DNA of 64,000 nucleotides from JANNPJ01 sp965200525. Its GTDB lineage: Bacteria > Actinomycetota > Actinomycetes > Actinomycetales > Kineosporiaceae. Location of the stretch: assembly GCA_965200525.1 (NCBI GenBank), contig OZ241368.1, forward strand, positions 3,348,001 through 3,412,000. Reading direction: 5' to 3'. The notes beneath the pieces were generated by a model, which saw nothing but the letters and a program-made list of their open reading frames with translations, made no database searches and had not been told where the DNA came from. A program made the translations under genes and the position numbers. The first letter of the stretch is position 1, and the number at the start of each line of letters is the position of its first letter. This document shows, in pieces, positions 58,651 to 64,000 of this stretch.

Positions 58651-59508
58651 ATGCCCAGCGACGAGTTCGTCCTCACCCTCGCCTGTCCGGAGCAACGCGG
58701 CATCGTCCACGCGGTGTCGGGCTACCTGCTCGAGCACGGTTGCGACATCGTCGACAACCGGCAGTTCGGCGATCGCAAGGCGGGCCGGTTCTTCATGCGG
58801 GTGCACTTCGTCGCCGATGACCCGGCCGTCGATGTGCAGAGCCTGCGGGCCGACTTCGAAGCCCTCGGTGAGACGTACCGGATGTCCTGGCAGCTGGTCG
58901 GGCTGGACGAGCGCCCGCGCGTCCTGATCATGGTGAGCAAGTTCGGGCACTGCCTGAACGACCTGCTCTACCGGTGGAAGACCGATCAGCTCAAGGTCGA
59001 GCTGCCGGTGATCGTCTCCAACCACCGCGAGCTGGAGGACGTCGTCACCGCGGCCGGAGTGCCGTTCGTGCACCTGCCGGTGACCCGCGACACCAAGGCC
59101 GAGGCCGAGGCCCGGCTGCTCGAGGTGGTCGCCGAGCACCGGATCGACCTGGTCGTGCTGGCCCGGTACATGCAGGTGCTCTCGGACGACGTCTGCAAGC
59201 AGCTCGAGGGCCGGGCGATCAACATCCATCACTCGTTCCTGCCCAGCTTCACCGGGGCCCGGCCCTACACCCAGGCCTACGAGCGCGGGGTCAAGGTAAT
59301 CGGGGCCACCGCGCACTACGTCACCCCCGAGCTCGACGAGGGCCCGATCATCGAGCAGGAGCTGATCCGGGTCGACCACGCGCTCGGCCCGGACGACTTC
59401 ATGGTCATCGGCCGGGACGCCGAGTGCCTGGCCCTGGCCCGCGCCGTCCAGTGGCACGTCGAGCGCCGGGTGCTGTTGAACGGATCGCATACCGTCGTGT
59501 TCCGCTGA
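58651..59508 (+). CDS. purU: Formyltetrahydrofolate deformylase
   Basis: A 285-aa enzyme that hydrolyses 10-formyl-tetrahydrofolate to formate and tetrahydrofolate. ATG 58651 has GGAGG close upstream; an upstream GTG would add 20 residues. The N-terminal ACT domain (LTLACPEQRGIVHAVSGYL) is followed by the formyltransferase fold with the catalytic triad region NIHHSFLPSF and GATAHYVTPELDEGPII. In methylated-glycine catabolism it recycles tetrahydrofolate loaded by the dimethylglycine and sarcosine enzymes, explaining its presence in the cluster. BetB follows 31 bp downstream. Confidence 0.92.
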   Translation: MPSDEFVLTLACPEQRGIVHAVSGYLLEHGCDIVDNRQFGDRKAGRFFMRVHFVADDPAVDVQSLRADFEALGETYRMSWQLVGLDERPRVLIMVSKFGHCLNDLLYRWKTDQLKVELPVIVSNHRELEDVVTAAGVPFVHLPVTRDTKAEAEARLLEVVAEHRIDLVVLARYMQVLSDDVCKQLEGRAINIHHSFLPSFTGARPYTQAYERGVKVIGATAHYVTPELDEGPIIEQELIRVDHALGPDDFMVIGRDAECLALARAVQWHVERRVLLNGSHTVVFR

Positions 59509-59539
59509 CCAAACCTTCCTTCAGGAGAGCGATCCGCTG

Positions 59540-61066
59540 ATGTCCACCCCCGACACCTCCCTCCATCTCGACGGCGCGCTGTTCATCGGCGGCACCTGGC
59601 GGGCCGCCGCCTCGGGAGACACCCGGGAGGTGATCAACCCGTTCGACGGATCGGCCCTGCAGCGGGTCGACGAGGCGAGCGCGGCCGACGCACTGGCCGC
59701 GGTCGCCGCCGCCCGGCAGGCCTTCGACGAGGGCCCGTGGCCGACCACCTCGGCCGCCGACCGCTCGGCCCTGCTGTTCCGGGTGGCCGACCTGCTGCAG
59801 CGCAACCGGTCGCGAATCGCCGAGGTAGAGACCCTGGACACCGGCAAGACCCTGGTCGAGAGCGGGATCGACGTCGACGACGTGGCCGCGGTGTTCCGCT
59901 ACTACGGCGCCCTGGCCCTGGGTGATCCGGGCCGGCTGGTCGACGCCGGCAACCCGGCCGTGGTCAGCCGGGTGGTCTACGAACCGGTCGGCGTCTGCGC
60001 GCTGATCGGGCCCTGGAACTACCCGCTGCTCCAGATGTCCTGGAAGGTGGCCCCGGCCCTGGCGGCCGGCAACACGGTGGTGCTCAAGCCGAGCGAGGTG
60101 ACTCCGCTGAGCACCCTGATCCTGGTCGAGCTGCTGGTCGAGGCGGGCGTGCCCGACGGTGTGGTCAACCTGGTGCTCGGCTCCGGGGCCGAGGTCGGCG
60201 CGGCCCTGGTGGCCAGCCGCGACGTCGATCTGGTCTCGTTCACCGGCGGCGTGGCCACCGGCAAGGCGATCATGCGCTCGGCCGCCGACACGGTGAAGAA
60301 GGTGGCCCTGGAGCTGGGCGGCAAGAACCCGAACATCGTGTTCGCCGACGCCGACCTGGACGCCGCCCTGGACGCCGCGCTGACCGGTGTCTTCCTGCAC
60401 GCCGGGCAGGTCTGCTCGTCGGGCACCCGGCTGCTGCTGCACAGCTCGATCCACGACGAGTTCGTCACCGAGCTGGCCCGCCGGGCGGCGCTGATTCGGC
60501 TGGGCAGCGGCCTGCTCGAGAGCACCGAGAGCGGCCCGCTGGTCTCGGCCGAGCACCGGGCCAAGGTCGAGGCCTACGTGGAACTGGGCCTGGCCGAGGG
60601 GGCCCGGTTGCTGACCGGCGGGGCCCGGCCCAAGGAGGCCGAGCTGCAGGACGGCTACTTCTACTCGCCCACGGTCTTCGTGGACTGCGACCGGAGCATG
60701 CGGATCGTGCAGGAGGAGACCTTCGGCCCGATCGTCACGGTCGAGCGGTTCGAGACCGAGGCCGAGGCGATCCGGCTCGGCAACGACACCGACTACGGGC
60801 TGGCCGGAGCGGTCTGGACGAGCGACCGGGCGCTGGCCCACCGGGTGGCCGGCCGGCTGAGGCACGGCACGATCTGGATCAACGACTTCGGGCCGTACCT
60901 GCCGCAGGCCGAGTGGGGCGGGTTCAAGCTCTCCGGCACCGGGCGCGAGCTGGGCCCCTCCGGCCTGGCCGAGTACCGCGAGGCCAAGCACGTCTACGAG
61001 AACACCGCGCCGGAGCCGGCCTACTGGTTCGCCGGTACCAAACCGGCTGTTCCGCCAACAGATTGA
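59540..61066 (+). CDS. betB: Betaine aldehyde dehydrogenase
   Basis: A 508-aa NAD(P)-dependent aldehyde dehydrogenase. The active-site motifs are LELGGKNPNIV with the general-base Glu and GQVCSSGTRLL with the nucleophile Cys; FTGGVATGK binds the cofactor. The C-terminal EFGPIVTVERF-type motif reads ETFGPIVTVERF. It oxidises betaine aldehyde to glycine betaine, completing choline oxidation. Co-directional with purU (gap 31 bp). A Shine-Dalgarno AGGAGAG lies 11 nt upstream. Related gamma-aminobutyraldehyde dehydrogenases are possible alternatives, but the neighbourhood supports betaine aldehyde. Confidence 0.9.
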   Translation: MSTPDTSLHLDGALFIGGTWRAAASGDTREVINPFDGSALQRVDEASAADALAAVAAARQAFDEGPWPTTSAADRSALLFRVADLLQRNRSRIAEVETLDTGKTLVESGIDVDDVAAVFRYYGALALGDPGRLVDAGNPAVVSRVVYEPVGVCALIGPWNYPLLQMSWKVAPALAAGNTVVLKPSEVTPLSTLILVELLVEAGVPDGVVNLVLGSGAEVGAALVASRDVDLVSFTGGVATGKAIMRSAADTVKKVALELGGKNPNIVFADADLDAALDAALTGVFLHAGQVCSSGTRLLLHSSIHDEFVTELARRAALIRLGSGLLESTESGPLVSAEHRAKVEAYVELGLAEGARLLTGGARPKEAELQDGYFYSPTVFVDCDRSMRIVQEETFGPIVTVERFETEAEAIRLGNDTDYGLAGAVWTSDRALAHRVAGRLRHGTIWINDFGPYLPQAEWGGFKLSGTGRELGPSGLAEYREAKHVYENTAPEPAYWFAGTKPAVPPTD

Positions 61067-61180
61067 GGGGACAACCAGAACTCCTCGCGCCAATGGGATG
61101 AATAGGGTGTCCGCCCGATCACCGGTGATGCTAATTTCACACGCTCACAACCTCGCGAACGATCACCTGGAGCCTTGCCC

Positions 61181-61792
61181 GTGGACATCCAAACAGCCGT
61201 CACAACGGTTCTGACGAAGAAGTTTGCCGACTTCACGGGTCGGGCCCGGCGCTCCGAGTTCTGGTGGTGGGCGCTGGCCTACTCCATCGGCTCGATCATC
61301 ATCGGGATCATCGACCGGGCCATCGGCTCGGAGATCCTCGGCGTGCTCTACTTCTTCGGTCTGCTGATCCCCGGCCTGGCGGTCGCGGCCCGCCGGCTGC
61401 ACGACACGGGCAAGTCGGCCTGGTGGTTGCTGCTGATCCTGACCTTCATCGGCTGGATCGTGCTGTTCGTCTGGTACGTGCAGGAAGGTACGCCCGGCCC
61501 GAACCAGTACGGTCCGAACCCGAAGGGCGAGGCCGGCGGTTACCCGGGCAACCCCTACGGCGGCGGCCCCGGCTACCCGCAGCAGGGCGGATATCCCCAG
61601 CAGGGTGGTTACCCGCAGCAGGGCGGATATCCCCAGCAGGGTGGTTACCCGCAGCAGGGCGGCTACCCGCAGCAGGGTGGATACCCGCAGCAGCCGGGCC
61701 AGGGCGGATACCCGCCGCCCCCGCCGCCGAACCAGGGTGGTGGCTACCCGCCGCCCCCGCCGCAGGACCAGGGCCCGTCCAACTGGGGCTGA
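61181..61792 (+). CDS. DUF805 membrane protein with GGYPQQ repeat tail
   Basis: A 203-aa protein. GTG 61181 is chosen because TGGAG lies 8 nt upstream; a TTG two codons earlier is less likely. Residues 10-105 form the DUF805 domain with FADFTGRARRSEFWWW, three membrane helices and ARRLHDTGKSAWW. The C-terminal half is unstructured, with seven GYPQQ units (six of them GGYPQQ) encoded by 18-bp direct repeats (61571-61693) and a proline-rich end. Such tails are common in actinomycete membrane proteins and may mediate assembly or protein contacts. No clear link to betaine metabolism. Confidence 0.88.
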   Translation: MDIQTAVTTVLTKKFADFTGRARRSEFWWWALAYSIGSIIIGIIDRAIGSEILGVLYFFGLLIPGLAVAARRLHDTGKSAWWLLLILTFIGWIVLFVWYVQEGTPGPNQYGPNPKGEAGGYPGNPYGGGPGYPQQGGYPQQGGYPQQGGYPQQGGYPQQGGYPQQGGYPQQPGQGGYPPPPPPNQGGGYPPPPPQDQGPSNWG

Positions 61793-61877
61793 CTCTCACC
61801 TGACCGGCCGTCTCGTTCCCGGGCCTGAGCGCCGGGACGGGGCGGCCGTGCTCGTTTGTCGGCCGGGTTGGGCTAGC

Positions 61878-62651
61878 TCAGGGGTGAAAGCCGAGCCGGG
61901 CGCTGATCTCGCCCGCTCCCTGGATCAGCCGGACGGCGACCGGCGGGAACGACTCGGCCGTCAGCCGGTACGACGGCCCGGACACACTGATCGCGGCCAC
62001 CACCCGCCCGCTGCCCCCTCGGATCGGCGCGGCGATCGCGGTCAGGCCGACCTCGAGCTCCTCGTTGGTGCCGGCCCAGCCCTGGGCCAGCGCCTCGTCC
62101 AGTTGCCGGTGCAGTTCGACCGGGTCGGTCACGGTCAGCTCGGTGTACCGCTCCAGCGGCCCGGTCAGCACGGCCTTGCGCAGCGTCTCGTCGGCCGCCG
62201 CCAGCAGCACCTTGCCGCTGGAGGTGGCGTGCAGCGGGGTCCGCTGGCCGATCCAGTTGCGGGTGCCGATCGCGGCCGGGCCGTACTCCTGGAGCACGTT
62301 CATCGCGGAGGTCTCGTCCAGGATGGCCACGTTGACCGTCTCGCCCAGCTCGCGGGCCAGCCGCTCGCAGACCGCCTGGCTCTCCCGGGCGACATCGAGG
62401 CGGGCCGAGGTGGCCGCGGCCAGTCGCAGGATGCCCAGGCCCAGGCGATACTTGCCCCGATCGCCGACCTGTTCCACCAGCTGACGCCGTTCCAGGGCGG
62501 TGACCAGCCGGAACGCAGTGGACTTGTGGACGCCGAGCTCGACCGCCAGGTCGGTGACGCCGACCTCGCCCCGCTGGGCCAGCAGATCGAGCACGGTCAG
62601 GGCCCGGTCGACCGACTGGACCTGGGCCGGAGCAAGTTCTGGATCCCCCAT
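61878..62651 (-). CDS. IclR-family transcriptional regulator
   Basis: A 257-aa regulator. N-terminal winged helix-turn-helix: QSVDRALTVLDLLAQRG and GVHKSTAFRLVTALE; C-terminal IclR effector domain (about 80-257) with the segment GKVLLAAADE and AAPIRGGSGRVVAAISVSGP that forms the ligand pocket. TAAGGT lies exactly 6 nt before its ATG. It is divergent from a Rieske ferredoxin and is the best candidate for the protein that binds the TGCGTAATACGCA operators; a degenerate copy lies at 62793. The ligand may be betaine or dimethylglycine, by inference. Confidence 0.9.
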   Translation of the reverse strand: MGDPELAPAQVQSVDRALTVLDLLAQRGEVGVTDLAVELGVHKSTAFRLVTALERRQLVEQVGDRGKYRLGLGILRLAAATSARLDVARESQAVCERLARELGETVNVAILDETSAMNVLQEYGPAAIGTRNWIGQRTPLHATSSGKVLLAAADETLRKAVLTGPLERYTELTVTDPVELHRQLDEALAQGWAGTNEELEVGLTAIAAPIRGGSGRVVAAISVSGPSYRLTAESFPPVAVRLIQGAGEISARLGFHP

Positions 62652-62792
62652 GTCTGCACCTTAACTGTCGTACACCTGTCGAAACGGGACCATCGGGGGC
62701 GACCCGGGTGGCCGGGAACACGGCGGGCCCGGGGCATCAGCTCTTGACGGACCACCGCGCCGGCCGCACGCTTGTTGCAGATGGCACACGCT

Positions 62793-62809
62793 GTTGTGGA
62801 TAGCGCAAC
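62793..62809. promoter_or_regulatory. Degenerate operator beside iclR, copy 4
   Basis: GTTGTGGATAGCGCAAC matches the consensus GTTGCGTAATACGCAAC at 12 of 17 positions and keeps both outer arms. It lies in the 193-bp divergent gap between iclR and the Rieske ferredoxin gene. Confidence 0.5.
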
Positions 62810-62844
62810 AGTAGTCGGTATTCAGGGTCTTGAGGAGGCGCGGC

Positions 62845-63174
62845 GTGATCTCAGTGTGCGCGGTCGCGGACCTTCCCGAGGGGGAGGCCGTGCGGCTGGA
62901 CGGCCCGGTGCCGATCGCCGTCTTCAACGTGGCCGGTGACTTCTACGCCATCGACGACACCTGCACCCATCAGGACGCCTCGCTCGCCGACGGCTACCTC
63001 GAGGACGACTGCACCGTCGAGTGCCCGCTGCACGCCTCCTGCTTCGACCTGCGCACCGGGCAGCCCAGCGGGCCCCCGGCCAAGGTGGCGGTGCGCACCC
63101 ACGCGGTCGTGGTCCAGGACGGCACCGTCTTCGTCGTCCCCAGCACGGCGCCCGCGCCGGGCATCGTCGTCTGA
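62845..63174 (+). CDS. Rieske [2Fe-2S] ferredoxin
   Basis: A 109-aa single-domain Rieske protein. The cluster ligands are in CTHQ (Cys-x-His) and CPLHASCF (Cys-x2-His), separated by the usual spacing. GTG 62845 has GAGGAGG at 62832-62838. It carries electrons to a ring-hydroxylating or betaine-type oxygenase and is followed 17 bp later by a ferredoxin reductase. In this cluster it could serve glycine betaine monooxygenase, the step missing between betaine and dimethylglycine in the window; the terminal oxygenase subunit is not seen here. Confidence 0.88.
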   Translation: MISVCAVADLPEGEAVRLDGPVPIAVFNVAGDFYAIDDTCTHQDASLADGYLEDDCTVECPLHASCFDLRTGQPSGPPAKVAVRTHAVVVQDGTVFVVPSTAPAPGIVV

Positions 63175-63191
63175 GCTCCGAGGAGCACCGC

Positions 63192-64000
63192 ATGGACACC
63201 ATCGCCGTCGTCGGGGCCTCGCTGGCCGGGCTGTCCGCCGCCCGGGCCCTGCGGACGGCCGGCTTCACCGGCCGGCTGATCGTGATCGGCGAGGAGAAGC
63301 ACGACCCCTACGACCGGCCGCCGCTGTCCAAGGACTTCCTGGCCGGCCGGCAGGAGGCGGCCGACCTGGCCCTGCTGATGCCCTCCGACGCCGACCTGAA
63401 GCTGGAGTGGCGGCTGGGCGAGCGGGCCACCGGGCTGCGGCCCGCACCGGACGGCGGTTACCTGGTCGAGCTCGAAGGCTCCACCCCGGTGGCCTGTGAC
63501 GGCGTGGTCGTCGCCACCGGGGCTCGGGCCCGGCAGCTGCCGAGCGCCGGCTCGCAGCCGCTGCGCGGCGTCCACACCCTGCGCACCCTGGACGACGCCC
63601 TGGCCCTGCGGGCCGAGCTCGTCGACGGGGCCAGGCTGGTGGTGGTCGGCGGCGGCTTCATCGGGGCCGAGATCGCTTCCACCGCGCGCGAGCTGGGGGT
63701 CGAGGTGACCCTGGTCGAGCTGGCCGCCACCGCGCTGGCCGGCCCGCTGGGCGAGGAGCTCGGGGCCGTCTTCGCCGCCCTGCACGTGGCTCGCGGGGTC
63801 GAGGTGCGGGCCGGGGTCGGCGTCGAGGCGCTGCTGCCCACGGCCGGCGGCGACCGGGTCGGTGGGGTCCGGCTGGCCGACGGCCGGGAGCTGCCCGCCG
63901 ACGTCGTCCTGGTCGGCATCGGGTCGATCCCGAACACCGAGTGGCTGGCCGGCTCCGGGCTGGTCGGAGCCGGGCCGGACGGCGACCTGCGCGGCGGGGT
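63192..64000 (+). CDS. FAD-dependent ferredoxin reductase (partial, runs off the right edge)
   Basis: The frame is open from ATG 63192 (GAGGAG upstream) to the window end, 269 codons. The FAD motif is AVVGASLAGLSAARALR at the N-terminus, DRPPLSKDFL follows, ATGARARQLP closes the FAD site, and the second Rossmann VVVGGGFIGAEIAS binds NAD(P)H. This is the layout of reductases for Rieske oxygenases (pyridine nucleotide-disulphide family). It passes electrons from NAD(P)H to the adjacent Rieske ferredoxin. The C-terminus lies outside the window. Confidence 0.88.
   Translation, partial: MDTIAVVGASLAGLSAARALRTAGFTGRLIVIGEEKHDPYDRPPLSKDFLAGRQEAADLALLMPSDADLKLEWRLGERATGLRPAPDGGYLVELEGSTPVACDGVVVATGARARQLPSAGSQPLRGVHTLRTLDDALALRAELVDGARLVVVGGGFIGAEIASTARELGVEVTLVELAATALAGPLGEELGAVFAALHVARGVEVRAGVGVEALLPTAGGDRVGGVRLADGRELPADVVLVGIGSIPNTEWLAGSGLVGAGPDGDLRGG

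Noticed and set aside
61571..61693. Regular 18-bp repeats that could suggest a CRISPR array
   Set aside because: The units are contiguous, without spacers, and encode GGYPQQ in the frame of the DUF805 protein.

Overview
The window is GC-rich actinomycete DNA (Actinomycetota). The protein families point to a Frankineae/Kineosporiales-like lineage, but I cannot name the genus from sequence alone. Many starts are GTG, genes are packed in ATGA or GTGA overlaps, and several genes look leaderless, with TANNNT exactly 6 nt before an ATG or GTG.

Region 1 (1 to about 11.3 kb) is the right part of an integrated conjugative element. It holds a DUF2637 membrane protein, an A/C-rich repeat-bearing gap that is a candidate oriT, a 1557-aa MobF relaxase-helicase, a small convergent gene, and a non-coding stretch with a three-tier nested inverted repeat. 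A four-gene overlapping operon follows, ending in an unusual C5 cytosine methyltransferase and a GIY-YIG-like nuclease. No integrase, replication initiator or coupling protein is inside the window; they may lie to the left.

Region 2 (11.3 to 19.5 kb) is accessory and partly decayed. It opens with a lower-GC predicted defence nuclease (Mrr-like nuclease plus PIN-like domain). After that come small membrane proteins, an ANTAR protein and three co-oriented copies of a 124-bp dispersed repeat. It ends at the 3' fragment of a tRNA-Thr gene (19431-19476), which I read as the attachment site closing the element. Right beside it is a dead HigB/HigA-type toxin-antitoxin pair carrying nonsense mutations.

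Region 3 (20 to 41 kb) looks like ordinary chromosome: a PQ-loop transporter, a BrnT/BrnA-like pair, a Nudix hydrolase, a GT39-like membrane protein, a VOC protein, SDR enzymes, a GH13 glucosidase, a ferric-reductase-like protein, a second YidC, a MazF-like toxin, two GGDEF proteins and a SohB-type protease. It includes an SDR / saccharopine-dehydrogenase-like / acyl-CoA synthetase operon divergent from a TetR regulator, followed by an aldo/keto reductase.

Region 4 (41 to 64 kb) is a coherent choline / glycine betaine catabolic cluster. It contains a GntR regulator divergent from soxBDAG (heterotetrameric sarcosine oxidase), an amino-acid permease, a dimethylglycine-dehydrogenase-type flavoprotein, a glycine betaine/proline ABC transporter, choline dehydrogenase, purU, betaine aldehyde dehydrogenase, an IclR regulator, a Rieske ferredoxin and a ferredoxin reductase cut by the right edge. 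Together they would import choline or betaine, oxidise choline to betaine, demethylate stepwise to glycine and recycle the one-carbon units through tetrahydrofolate. The operator-like palindrome TGCGTAATACGCA occurs three times in this cluster, with a degenerate version beside iclR, suggesting one shared regulon.
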